Source: Myxococcales bacterium (lineage in GTDB: Bacteria; Myxococcota_A; Polyangia; Polyangiales; Polyangiaceae). Taken from it: a DNA stretch of 45,159 nt. The notes below the pieces were generated by a model. It did no database searches. It worked only from the letters and a program-made list of their open reading frames with translations, and had not been told where the DNA came from. Made by a program: the position numbers and the translations under genes. Numbering within the stretch: the stretch's first letter is position 1; every line of letters begins with the position of its first letter. Positions 27,081 to 34,952 of the stretch are shown here, one piece after another. The stretch spans positions 1 through 45,159 of the forward strand of contig JACRDA010000390.1 in NCBI GenBank assembly GCA_016212965.1, written 5' to 3'.

Positions 27081-27884
27081 TCAGATCCGCAGATCGCCGC
27101 GCTCCTGGTAAATCCGCATCAGGTTGTCGAAGAAGGTCGTCCCGCGGTCGACCATGATGACCTGGCCGCTCATGGCGTCGAGCAGGCCGGAGCACAGGGC
27201 GAGGATGGTGCCGGCGACTTCCTCGCAGGAGATGAACTGGCGCTCCATGTTGAAGCGGTCGGCGAAGGCCTCGAAGTCGCGCCCGAAGGTGGCGCGCAGG
27301 CTCTCGGTGCGCACCAGGCGCGAGCGCACCACGTTGATGCGCACGTCCTCCTCGAAGAGCCGGTAGTTCATGTAGCGGCACATCGTCTCCATGACGCTCT
27401 TGCTGGCCGCCACGAAGTCGTAGTTCTTGTAGAAGAAGTCCGGGCCGCCGCTCGACAGGCCGATGATGTAGCGCGGCCATTTGCCGAAGATGCGCTGCAT
27501 GTGCTTCGCGTACGCGAACATCGGCCAGGTGCTGTAGTCGATGCTGCGGTGCAGCGAGCGGCGGTCGTAGTCGTCGAGCCCCTTGACCACGAGCGCGACG
27601 GACACGTTCGAGATGAACGCCTCGATGCGGTCGTGGCGCGTCTTCAGGTCCTCGAGCAGGGCGATGGTGTCCTCGTCGCGGCCGACGTCGGCCGAGACGA
27701 TGCGCGGGCGCGCGAGGCCCTCCTTCTCGAAGGCGGCGTGGATCGCGTCCTCGTCGGCGGTGCCCCACTTGTGGGTGAGCGTCACCTCGGCGCCCTGGCG
27801 CGCGAAGTCGAGACCGGTGGCGAGCCCGATCCCCATGGTGCCGCCGGTGATGACGACGGCCTTTCCGCGTAGGTCATTCAGCAT
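27081..27884 (-). CDS. SDR with FabL-type enoyl-ACP reductase signature (first paralog)
   Basis: The product is 267 residues from the ATG at 27884, overlapping the end of the ECH2-like gene by 11 bases. The cofactor motif is TGGTMGIG. The active-site pair is Y155 and K162 (YDFVAASK), again with the six-residue enoyl-reductase spacing. Long blocks match the paralog at 25972 (VMET, YMNYRL, RINV, RSR, GTTFFD). A tandem duplication is likely, with the ACP gene now between the copies. One copy may act on straight enoyl chains and the other on beta-branched ones; this is inference. Confidence 0.75.
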   Translation of the reverse strand: MLNDLRGKAVVITGGTMGIGLATGLDFARQGAEVTLTHKWGTADEDAIHAAFEKEGLARPRIVSADVGRDEDTIALLEDLKTRHDRIEAFISNVSVALVVKGLDDYDRRSLHRSIDYSTWPMFAYAKHMQRIFGKWPRYIIGLSSGGPDFFYKNYDFVAASKSVMETMCRYMNYRLFEEDVRINVVRSRLVRTESLRATFGRDFEAFADRFNMERQFISCEEVAGTILALCSGLLDAMSGQVIMVDRGTTFFDNLMRIYQERGDLRI

Positions 27885-28626
27885 GCACGTCCTCGATGCG
27901 CGCGAGCACCTCCGGCGAGGCGAAGCTCACCCGGTGCATCAGTGATTCGATCGTGTGGGTGTGCTCGAAGGCCTGCCGGCGCGGCAGGCTCAGGGTGCGT
28001 TTCAGCATCTCGAGCGACACCCGGGGCTTGTCGGCGACGCGCGCCGCGAGGTCGAGCGCGGCGGGCAGCACCTCGGCGCGCGGCAGGATGGCGTTGAAGC
28101 CCGACTTGCCGTCGAAGAAACTGCCGCGCTTGAGCTCGCCGGTGAACAGGAGCTCGTGCGCCAAGGCGGGCGACAGGACGTGCGTCAAGAGGCGCGTCAT
28201 CCCCATGCCCGGCGTGAACCCCATGTTCATGAAGGTCGCCCCATAGCGGCTTTCGCGCGCGATGACCACCATGTCCGCACACAAACCGAGCGCGAGCCCG
28301 CCCCCGATGGCGTGCCCCTCCATGGCGGCGACCACCGGGACGGGGCAGTCGAACACCACCTTGGGCAGGAGGATGTCGCTCGGCGCGACGCGCCCGCCCA
28401 CCAGATCGCGCAGCATCCCGACGTGCGCGCCCGTCGAGAACATGTCCGGCAGGCCCTGGAGCACCAGCACCCGCAGCGGCGCCCACGCCTCCGCGGCCCG
28501 GAACGCCGCCACGAACTCGTGCACGAAGCGCTCGGTCATGGCGTTCTTGCCGGCGGCGTCCTGCATGCGGACGACGCCCACGCCCTCGTGCGGGCCGGGC
28601 TCGAAGACGCAGAGTGGGGTGCTCAT
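27874..28626 (-). CDS. ECH2-type decarboxylase of a beta-branching cassette (PksI/CurF-like)
   Basis: The product is 250 residues; the ATG at 28626 overlaps the upstream stop (ATGA). It is a crotonase-fold protein with the oxyanion-hole segment EGHAIGGGLAL and the block MNMGFTPGMGMT, which closely resembles PksI-type decarboxylases. A Lys (K89, in LLPKVVF) and a late His (H231, in SLMHRVSF) sit near the positions of the Lys and His reported as catalytic in the CurF ECH2 domain. The Glu pair of true hydratases is not evident. The family removes CO2 from a 3-methylglutaconyl-ACP-type intermediate to leave a beta-methyl branch. Its place directly after the ECH1-like gene supports this. Confidence 0.85.
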   Translation of the reverse strand: MSTPLCVFEPGPHEGVGVVRMQDAAGKNAMTERFVHEFVAAFRAAEAWAPLRVLVLQGLPDMFSTGAHVGMLRDLVGGRVAPSDILLPKVVFDCPVPVVAAMEGHAIGGGLALGLCADMVVIARESRYGATFMNMGFTPGMGMTRLLTHVLSPALAHELLFTGELKRGSFFDGKSGFNAILPRAEVLPAALDLAARVADKPRVSLEMLKRTLSLPRRQAFEHTHTIESLMHRVSFASPEVLARIEDVHAE

Positions 28627-29357
28627 GGCTCTTGCTCCCAGGGCGGCGTGCCGTCCGCGAGGAAGGTGCGGATGCCGCGGCGCACGCCCTCGTCCTTCAA
28701 GAGCTCGGCCGTGACCTCGGCGCCGCACGCGAGCGCCGCTTCCGGCGCGAGCGTCGCGGCCTCGTAGAGCCAAGCGCGCAGGCCGCGCACCCGCGGCGTG
28801 CCGACCCGGCCGAGCTCGCGCCCGAGCCGCGCCGCGCGGCGCGGCAGGTCCGAGGCCGGGACGATCTCGTCGACGAGGCCGTGGGCGCGGGCGAAGTCGG
28901 CGTCGCGCGCCGCGCCGAGCAGCGTGAGCAGCCGCGCCTGCTGCAGGGTCATGCGCTCGAGCAGCACCGGCAGCACGATCCCGGGCAACAGGCCGAACAG
29001 TGCCTCGGGCAGGGCGAAGCTCGAGCTCGGCGTGCAGAGAACGACGTCGCAGGCGGCCGCGAGACCGACGCCGCCCCCCTGCACCACGCCGTCGACGAGG
29101 GCGAGGGTCGGCCGCCCTGCGCGGCGCAGCCGGCCGAGACACGCCCCGAACTGGCGCAGCGACGCCAGCGCCGGCCCGGTGGCCCCGTCGGCGGCGTAGC
29201 CCCCGAGGTCCATGCCGCGACAGAAGGTGCCGGCCTTGCCGAGGAGCAGCCACACGCGCGCGCCGGCGTCGCCCTCGGCGCGCACGAGCGCCCGCTCGAG
29301 CGCCTCGAGCGAGGCGGCCGACAGCGTCTCGGGAAGCTCGATGTGGTGGGCGTCCAT
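28623..29357 (-). CDS. ECH1-type dehydratase of a beta-branching cassette (PksH/CurE-like)
   Basis: The product is 244 residues from the ATG at 29357. The crotonase fold is shown by FCRGMDLGGY, the oxyanion segment DGVVQGGGVGLA, and FALPEALFGLLPG with Glu118. The FCRGMD and LPEALFGLLPG blocks are typical of PksH-like enzymes, which dehydrate the HMG-like intermediate to a glutaconyl form before decarboxylation. It overlaps the ECH2-like gene by 4 bases and begins 91 bases after the HMGS-like gene, the largest gap in the operon. Confidence 0.85.
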   Translation of the reverse strand: MDAHHIELPETLSAASLEALERALVRAEGDAGARVWLLLGKAGTFCRGMDLGGYAADGATGPALASLRQFGACLGRLRRAGRPTLALVDGVVQGGGVGLAAACDVVLCTPSSSFALPEALFGLLPGIVLPVLLERMTLQQARLLTLLGAARDADFARAHGLVDEIVPASDLPRRAARLGRELGRVGTPRVRGLRAWLYEAATLAPEAALACGAEVTAELLKDEGVRRGIRTFLADGTPPWEQEP

Positions 29358-29448
29358 GGCGGTGCTGGCGTAGTGCGGCCCCCGGTCCCTCGCGGTGGCC
29401 TCGGTCGGCGGGCGTGGCCGTCGCGCTGGCGCCGGCCCGCTGCTCGGT

Positions 29449-30681
29449 CTAGCTCCAGGCGTACTGCCGGTAGTGCTCCTGGCAGCCGCGGAACACGAGC
29501 TTGCGCTTGCCGCGGTAGTGCTCGTCGTACCAGCCGCCGAGCCCGTCCGTCGACGGCTCGTAGTCGCCGCTGTCGATGTAGGCCACGCGCTCGCGCTCGC
29601 AGTCCTCGTACTCGCGCACGCTGATCTGCTTGCGCTCGGCGAGCAGCGCCCCGAGGCCGGCCGCCTTCGCCACCTCCTTGGCTGCCGGGCCGAGGAGGCC
29701 GCTCCAGAACTCGGCGCAGGAGCCGGAGCCGTAGGAGAACATGCCGATGCGATCGCCCGCGCGCAGCTCCTCGCAGTGGTCGACGAGCGACAGGAGCGCG
29801 ACGAAGGTGCTCGCTGCGTAGGTCCCGCCCATGCGCCGGGCGTAGCGCAGCGACGGCCTGGTCTTCTCCTCCCAGATGGCGTCCGACTGCTTCTTCGTGA
29901 ACGAGCCGAACTGCTTCAGGGCCGCGCGGCTCGCCCGCAGCGTCATGCCGCCGAAGGGGATGTGGTAGATGTTCTTCTTGAAGTAGTCGTAGGTGATGGG
30001 CTCGCCCACGCGCGCGAGGTAGTCGGCGACGGCGTTCTCGAGCGCGTCGAGGTACGAGAGCAGGCTGGTCTCGCTGTTGCCCGTCTCGACGCGCGAGGTC
30101 GGGCGCGTGAGGTCGCTCACCTCGTTCGTGTAGATGCCGCTCTTGCCGAGCTCGATCTCGAGCAGGTTGGGCTCGCGCGACACGAGCAAGGCCACCGAGC
30201 CGGCGCCCATCACGAACTCCCAGGGCTTGCCGAAGTGGGTGCGGCTCTGGTCGCTGGTCACGACCAGCGCCTTGCTGTTCGGCCCGGCCGAGGGCGAGGC
30301 GAGGTAGGCGGCCGCGAGCTGCAGGCCGCAGGTGCCGCCGTAGCAGGCGTGCTTCGCCTCGATGTTGCGACAGCGCGGCGACAGCCCGAGGTAGCGGTGC
30401 ACCCAGGTCGAGAGCGGCTTCTCCTGGTCGACGCCGCTCTCGCTCGCCACGATGAGCAGATCGACGTTCTTGCGATCGTCCTCGCTCAGCATGGGGTTGG
30501 CGCCGTTCACCGCCATGGTGACCGGGTCCTCCCAGGGCGGGTTGACGGCGCGCTCGTCGATCATCATGACGTCCCGGATGTCGGCCGGGTCGTGCGCGCG
30601 CGCGGCGCACAGCTTGTTCATGTCGAGCGCGAGGCTCGTCGGGTAGACCCGCGCCTTCTCGATACCAACTCGGGTTTTCAT
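29449..30681 (-). CDS. HMG-CoA-synthase-like enzyme of a beta-branching cassette (PksG/CurD-like)
   Basis: The product is 410 residues from the ATG at 30681. The catalytic triad is visible: E81 (VASESGVD), C113 (EAKHACYGGT) and H240 (NIYHIPFGG). The length matches the PksG/CurD/TaC group, which adds an acetyl unit from a donor ACP to a beta-keto acyl-ACP, rather than a mevalonate-pathway enzyme acting on CoA esters. The neighbouring ACP, ECH1- and ECH2-like genes make the cassette reading much stronger than mevalonate synthesis, and no HMG-CoA reductase is present here. It lies 39 bases after the ketoreductase gene. Confidence 0.9.
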   Translation of the reverse strand: MKTRVGIEKARVYPTSLALDMNKLCAARAHDPADIRDVMMIDERAVNPPWEDPVTMAVNGANPMLSEDDRKNVDLLIVASESGVDQEKPLSTWVHRYLGLSPRCRNIEAKHACYGGTCGLQLAAAYLASPSAGPNSKALVVTSDQSRTHFGKPWEFVMGAGSVALLVSREPNLLEIELGKSGIYTNEVSDLTRPTSRVETGNSETSLLSYLDALENAVADYLARVGEPITYDYFKKNIYHIPFGGMTLRASRAALKQFGSFTKKQSDAIWEEKTRPSLRYARRMGGTYAASTFVALLSLVDHCEELRAGDRIGMFSYGSGSCAEFWSGLLGPAAKEVAKAAGLGALLAERKQISVREYEDCERERVAYIDSGDYEPSTDGLGGWYDEHYRGKRKLVFRGCQEHYRQYAWS

Positions 30682-30720
30682 CGCCGCACCGTCAGGACCG
30701 CATCGCCGTGGGCCGCCGCG

Positions 30721-31461
30721 TCACGGAGCCCAATCGAGCCCGCCGGTGATCTGGATGGACTCGCCGCTGATGTACGACGCGCCCTCCGAGGCCAGGAACA
30801 GGACCACCGTCGCGACCTCGCGCGCGTTGCCGACGCGTCCGGCCGGGCAGTACTTGAGCCAGAACTCCTTGTTCGTGGCGCTCATGTCGCTGCGGGTCAT
30901 GTCGGTGTCGAAGAAGCCCGGCACGACCACGTTGCTCGTGATCCCCTTGCGGCCATACTCCTTCGCCAGCGTGGCGGAGAGCCCGAGCAGGCCCGCCTTC
31001 GAGGCGGCGTAGTTCGCCTGCCCGCTCACGCCCGCGCGCCCCAGGCTCGAGACGAAGATGATGCGCCCGAAGCGGTTCGCCACCATGGTCGGCAGGAACT
31101 GCCGCGCGCAGAAGAAGCTGCCCGTCAGGTTCGTGTCGATGACGAAGCGCCAGTCGTCGTCGGACATGTGGGCCGCGAGGCCGTTCAGGTTGACGCCGGC
31201 GTTCGGCACCACCACCTCGACGCTGCCGAAGTCGTCGAGCACCGTGTCGCCCACGCGCTCGACGGCGGCGGAGTCGCGCACGTCGAGCTCGTAGAACTTG
31301 AACCGTCCCTTGGGCGCGATGTCGCGCGCCTTGACGGCGACACTCTCGGCGGCCGCGCGGTTCGCGTTGTAGGTGAACGCGACGTCGTGGCCCTGCTTGG
31401 CGGCCTCGAGGACGATGGCCTCGCCGATGCCGCGCGAGCCGCCGCTGACGAAGAAGATCAC
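30721..31461 (-). CDS. 3-ketoacyl-ACP reductase (FabG-type SDR)
   Basis: The product is 246 residues. The GTG at 31461 is chosen because GGGAGGAAG precedes it and its bases overlap the ketosynthase stop (GTGA). The cofactor motif is SGGSRGIG, the catalytic set is N111, S139, Y151 and K155 (YAASK), and the C-terminus ISGESIQITGGL is typical of FabG. It reduces beta-keto groups on the ACP. Unlike the two SDRs at the operon's end it has the ordinary YxxxK spacing, so ketoreduction and enoyl reduction are assigned to different genes. Confidence 0.9.
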   Translation of the reverse strand: MIFFVSGGSRGIGEAIVLEAAKQGHDVAFTYNANRAAAESVAVKARDIAPKGRFKFYELDVRDSAAVERVGDTVLDDFGSVEVVVPNAGVNLNGLAAHMSDDDWRFVIDTNLTGSFFCARQFLPTMVANRFGRIIFVSSLGRAGVSGQANYAASKAGLLGLSATLAKEYGRKGITSNVVVPGFFDTDMTRSDMSATNKEFWLKYCPAGRVGNAREVATVVLFLASEGASYISGESIQITGGLDWAP

Positions 31462-32804
31462 GACTTCCTCCCGAGGCGGCGCAGCTCCGCGCCGAGCGCG
31501 CCGAGGTTCGCTTCCTCCGCCGACGGCGTGCGCATGATGCTCACGGCGTTGATGCCGCCGAAGCCGAACGAGTTCTTCATGCAGTAGCGCACGGCGTGCT
31601 CCACGCTCTTGCCATTGCACACGTCGAGGTCGATCTCGGGGTCGATGTTCTCGATGTTGATCGACGGGTGGAGCATGCCGCCGTTCATCTGCAGGATCGC
31701 GGCGATGCTCTCGACCGCCGGAGCCGCCCAGCAGGTGTGGCCGAGCATGGACTTCGTGGCGTTGACCTTGAGCTTGTAGGCGTGCTTGCCGAACACGCGC
31801 TTGATGGAGCGCGTCTCGGTCAGGTCGCCGAGCGGCGTCGAGGTGGCGTGGGCGTTGATGTAGTCGATCTGCTCGGGCGCGAGCTCGCACTCCTTCAACA
31901 ACCGCGCCATGAGGCGGCTCTGGCCCTCCTCGCTCGGGCTCGGCAGGTGGTTCGCATCGGAGTTCGTCTCGACCGCGAGGATCTCGGCGTAGATCTTGGC
32001 GCCGCGCTTCTTCGCCTGCTCCAGGTCCTCGAGCACCATGACGCCCCCGCCGTGCGCCGGCACGAAGCCCTCGCGCTTCGTGTCGAAGGGCCGGCTCGCC
32101 TTCTGGGGCGTGTCGTTGAAGCTCTGGAAGGTGATGGCGCCCATGAGCGCCATGGCGTGCAGCTCCACCGGCGAGAAGTCGAGCACCGCCCCGACCACCA
32201 TCGCGTAGTCGTTGCCGTGGTAGCGCAGCTCGTCGATCGCGAGACGCAGCGCCGTGTTGGCCGACGCGCAGGCCGAGCCCACCGTATAGATGGGGCCGCG
32301 CACGTTGAGCACCTCGGACACCGAGCCGGCGTGGTCGGTGTCGAGACCGGTCAGCGCCAGGAGGGAGTCCATGTAGTCGGGCTCCTCGGCGTACTGCAGC
32401 CGATTCTGGTACTGGTAGTTGAAGTTGATGTTGTGGCCGGCGACGATCGACGCGACGCGCGTCGTGTCGATGCCCTCGACCTGGAACAGGCCGGCGTCGA
32501 GCCAGCCGTCGACGGCGAGCAGCATCGACAGCTTGGTCGACCACGGCGCCTTCGACACCAGCTTGCGCAGGCGCTTCCACACGTCCGCGGGGATCTTGCC
32601 CTCGAAGGACGCGACCTTCTTCGCGACGTCGTACTCCGACAGATCGGCGCCGACCTTGGAGTAGCAGCGCGAGACGTCGATCGTCTTCCAGTTCGACAGC
32701 GCCGAGCGGCCGGCGAGCAGCCCGTCGAGGAAGCCCGGCAGCGTGTCGCCGAGCGGCGTGTTGATGCTCATCCCCGTGACTGCAATGCGCTTACCCTTCG
32801 ACAA
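31458..32804 (-). CDS. Beta-ketoacyl-ACP synthase (KS) with intact Cys-His-His
   Basis: The product is 448 residues. The start is taken as TTG at 32804 because GGAGGT lies five bases upstream; the in-frame ATG at 32825 lacks such a site, and the TTG start begins directly with SKGKRIAVTGM. The active-site Cys is C179 (VGSACASAN), and the two His appear in YINAHATSTPLGD and TKSMLGHTCWAA. The closing KNSFGFGGINA is standard for FabF-like enzymes. No chain-length-factor partner gene is present. In most beta-branching cassettes the stand-alone KS has Cys replaced by Ser and only decarboxylates malonyl-ACP; here the residue is Cys, so it should condense. Confidence 0.93.
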   Translation of the reverse strand: MSKGKRIAVTGMSINTPLGDTLPGFLDGLLAGRSALSNWKTIDVSRCYSKVGADLSEYDVAKKVASFEGKIPADVWKRLRKLVSKAPWSTKLSMLLAVDGWLDAGLFQVEGIDTTRVASIVAGHNINFNYQYQNRLQYAEEPDYMDSLLALTGLDTDHAGSVSEVLNVRGPIYTVGSACASANTALRLAIDELRYHGNDYAMVVGAVLDFSPVELHAMALMGAITFQSFNDTPQKASRPFDTKREGFVPAHGGGVMVLEDLEQAKKRGAKIYAEILAVETNSDANHLPSPSEEGQSRLMARLLKECELAPEQIDYINAHATSTPLGDLTETRSIKRVFGKHAYKLKVNATKSMLGHTCWAAPAVESIAAILQMNGGMLHPSINIENIDPEIDLDVCNGKSVEHAVRYCMKNSFGFGGINAVSIMRTPSAEEANLGALGAELRRLGRKS

Positions 32805-33330
32805 GGTAGACCTCCATGACCGCAAAGACGGTGATCACGTCACCCTTCAGCAACTGTCCCGAACAGATCGCCCCGTAGTCGTCGCCCTCGACGAGCTTGA
32901 CGAGGATGGTGAGCTCGTCAGCGGGCAACACCTCGGCGAGGAAGGTCGCCGTGTGGATCTTGAGCGCCCGCACGTTCACGGGCTTCGCGTCCGCGCCGAC
33001 CTCGGCCTGGCCGCTCTTCAGGAACGCCGGCAGGCAGCAGCCGAGCTGGCCCATCGTCTCGACCTGCAGCACGCCCGGGTAGATGGGCTGGCCCGGGAAG
33101 TGACCTACGAACAAGGGGTCGTCGGGGTCGATGCGGCGCATGCCCCGGAGCGCCCCTTGTGCGAGGTCGACGGCCGTGATGCGGTCGACGAACAGGAAGG
33201 GGTCGCGGTGCGGCAGCAGGCGCTCGACGACGTCGCGCCCGTAGTCGACCACGCGCGTCGCCGGCCCGGGCGTCCAGATGGGACGCTTCTTGCCGGCGCG
33301 CGTGAGCGCCGTCAGCGTGTCAGGCTCCAT
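32791..33330 (-). CDS. FabA/FabZ-type 3-hydroxyacyl-ACP dehydratase
   Basis: The product is 179 residues from the ATG at 33330, overlapping the acyltransferase end by 11 bases. The hot-dog fold signature is clear: LLPHRDPFLFVDRI, then GHFPGQPIYPGVLQVETMGQ with H77 and E91, 14 residues apart as in FabZ. A roughly 35-residue N-terminal extension precedes the core. It dehydrates beta-hydroxy chains on the ACP. A separate ECH1 handles the HMG-like branch, so the operon has two distinct dehydration activities. Confidence 0.93.
   Translation of the reverse strand: MEPDTLTALTRAGKKRPIWTPGPATRVVDYGRDVVERLLPHRDPFLFVDRITAVDLAQGALRGMRRIDPDDPLFVGHFPGQPIYPGVLQVETMGQLGCCLPAFLKSGQAEVGADAKPVNVRALKIHTATFLAEVLPADELTILVKLVEGDDYGAICSGQLLKGDVITVFAVMEVYLVEG
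32810..32815 (-). promoter_or_regulatory. Ribosome binding site fixing the TTG start of the ketosynthase
   Basis: On the minus strand GGAGGT (32815-32810) is followed by five bases and TTG at 32804. It lies inside the dehydratase reading frame, so KS translation would begin 14 bases before the dehydratase stop ends. This implies coupled, roughly stoichiometric synthesis. Confidence 0.65.
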
Positions 33331-34276
33331 GCGCGAGCTCCAGCGCCAGCTCGGCGAGCGGGCGCGGAGCCTCGTCGCCGTGGTCGGTCTTGAAGCGGCG
33401 GTTCTTGCGCCAGGACCGCGACAAGAGGTTGTAGAGCACGGCGCGGGGCCCGACCTCGATGAAGGCCGCGTCCGGTACGAGCTCGCCCACGTAGTCGATC
33501 GAGTCGCGCCAGTACACGGGGCTGTACACGTGGCGCGTGAGGTGCTCGATGATGCGCTCGGGGCGCGCATCGTCCTCGAAGCGGCCGAGCACGTTCGGCA
33601 GGTAGGGCAGCTCCGGGCGGCGCCAGGGCGCGCGCTCGAGCGCGGGGCGGAAGAGGTCGGCCGTGGGCCGGAACGTGGGCGAGTGCATCGGGATGCGCTG
33701 CTCGATGAGCACGCACGAGCAGCCGTGCTCCTCCTCGAGCGCCGCGACGGCCACTTCGACCGCCGCGCGCGAGCCGGCGATGACGTTCTGGGTCGGCGAG
33801 TTCAGGTTCGCGACGAACAGGGGCCCGTGCGCGCGCGCCGCGGCGAGCACCGGCTCGAGCTCGTCGAGCGGCAGCGGGAACACCGACACCATCACGCCCT
33901 CGGGTCCGGCGTCGTAGGCGGCGCCGCGGGCGTCGATGAGCTCGACGGCGTCGTCGAAGTCGATGGCCCCGATGTGGACGAGGTGGTTGTACTCGCCGAG
34001 GCTGAGCCCGAGGGAGTAGTCGGCGCGCACGCCGGCGCGCTCGAGCGCGCACTTGTAGATGTGGTTCGCGATGAAGACCGCGAGCTGCACGTCCCGGTTC
34101 GTGAGGAAGGCACCCGCGTTCGAGGGGTGGTAGTGGGCGCGCAGATCGCGGCCCAGCACCTCGGAGGCCACCCCGACCGCCGTCCGCGCCTCCTCCGGCG
34201 CACGCTCGAACAGGCGCTCGAACATGCCGGGATAACGCGAGCTCTGCCCTGGGAACAGGAACACCGGCGTCGTCAT
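33320..34276 (-). CDS. Malonyl-type acyltransferase (FabD-like AT)
   Basis: The product is 318 residues from the ATG at 34276, with a strong GAAGGAGAGG site. The N-terminus VFLFPGQSSRYPGM is typical. The nucleophile is S92 in GLSLGEY, where GHSLGEY is usual. The partner His is H198 in RIPMHSP. R117, which contacts the malonyl carboxylate in FabD, is present at the expected distance (LIDARG). It loads extender units on the ACP. It is the first gene of the operon. The GLSLG variation is also seen in some other ATs and need not abolish activity. Confidence 0.92.
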   Translation of the reverse strand: MTTPVFLFPGQSSRYPGMFERLFERAPEEARTAVGVASEVLGRDLRAHYHPSNAGAFLTNRDVQLAVFIANHIYKCALERAGVRADYSLGLSLGEYNHLVHIGAIDFDDAVELIDARGAAYDAGPEGVMVSVFPLPLDELEPVLAAARAHGPLFVANLNSPTQNVIAGSRAAVEVAVAALEEEHGCSCVLIEQRIPMHSPTFRPTADLFRPALERAPWRRPELPYLPNVLGRFEDDARPERIIEHLTRHVYSPVYWRDSIDYVGELVPDAAFIEVGPRAVLYNLLSRSWRKNRRFKTDHGDEAPRPLAELALELAHGA

Positions 34277-34765
34277 CGGTCCTCTCCTTCGAGCACCACG
34301 GCTGCCCGGCGGCCGAGGGTCTCGGCGGGGCTCTGCGGGGCGGGCTCGAGCTTCATGGCGGGGGAGACTTCAGGCGCACCCCCATAGAGGAGCCAGCGCC
34401 CCGGATCAAGTCGGTGTGTCAGAATTTCGACAGGGGGCAGCGTTCCGACACCCTCCGATCCGCCGCGGCCCCCCGGTCGCTCGGTCGGCGGCCAGGCGCG
34501 GAGCGGCGCTGCATTCGGCCGGCACTTGGGGGCTGCGCGGGGTGCCCGCGCGCCGAGCCCGTGAGCCCCGACGGAAGACGGATGCAATTCGTCGGCCGCC
34601 TACCTGTCGTCCGAGGGCGCATCTAGTGCGCGAGATGCCTACCCTGGCTCGCGGGTCGATCGGGCGTGCGACTTCGCACACTTGAAGCCGCCGGGCGCGC
34701 GGGGCGCGGAGCACGGTCCAGCTCGTCCGGCGCGCTCGCGCCAGCGGGGGCGCCCGCGTGCGAAG

Positions 34766-34805
34766 CGCCCGTGGCACCCGCTGAGTAAGGGAGTCGCCAC
34801 GGGCG
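34766..34805 (-). terminator. 10-bp hairpin with 20-base loop
   Basis: CGCCCGTGGC at 34766-34775 pairs perfectly with GCCACGGGCG at 34796-34805; a further CCC/GGG pairing is possible inside the loop. It lies about 190 bases downstream of the multiheme gene and 490 bases upstream of the synthase operon. No T tract follows, so terminator and RNA leader structure are both possible. Confidence 0.4.
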
Positions 34806-34891
34806 GGGGCGCTACGACCGGGGGCTCCAACTGCTCGAGGGCGCAGTCGCGATGCTCTCGAAGGGGATCGGAGAGCCGTCCACGCTGGGTC

Positions 34892-34952
34892 GTCCAAGTC
34901 CACGTAGACGTCGAAGTCCACGTCCACGACGACGTCAACGTCTACGTCTACG
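34892..34952. repeat. Degenerate GTCNAC/GACGTC hexamer repeat
   Basis: About ten consecutive six-base units of the form GTCCAC, GTCTAC, GACGTC and GAAGTC run through this stretch. Translated on the minus strand it gives an alternating Val-Asp pattern without other protein features. Such simple repeats occur between genes in large myxobacterial genomes. A coding role is not supported. Confidence 0.55.

Noticed and set aside
25972..27884. The two SDRs as ordinary FabG ketoreductases
   Set aside because: Their Tyr-Lys spacing is six residues, as in enoyl reductases, and a typical FabG with YxxxK is already encoded in the operon.
29449..30681. HMG-CoA synthase of the mevalonate or alternative isovaleryl-CoA pathway
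   Set aside because: No HMG-CoA reductase, LiuC/AibAB-type or mevalonate genes nearby; the adjacent ACP, ECH1- and ECH2-like genes fit a beta-branching cassette.
29395..31587. 730-codon plus-strand frame across the synthase operon
   Set aside because: It is opposite the HMGS and ketoreductase genes, whose catalytic residues are intact; no protein-like features.
34273..34356. 27-codon gene with an ATGA overlap into the acyltransferase
   Set aside because: No ribosome binding site and no recognisable sequence; the acyltransferase has its own strong site.
34892..34952. CRISPR-like or coding repeat
   Set aside because: Six-base degenerate units without spacers; the translation is only Val-Asp alternation.
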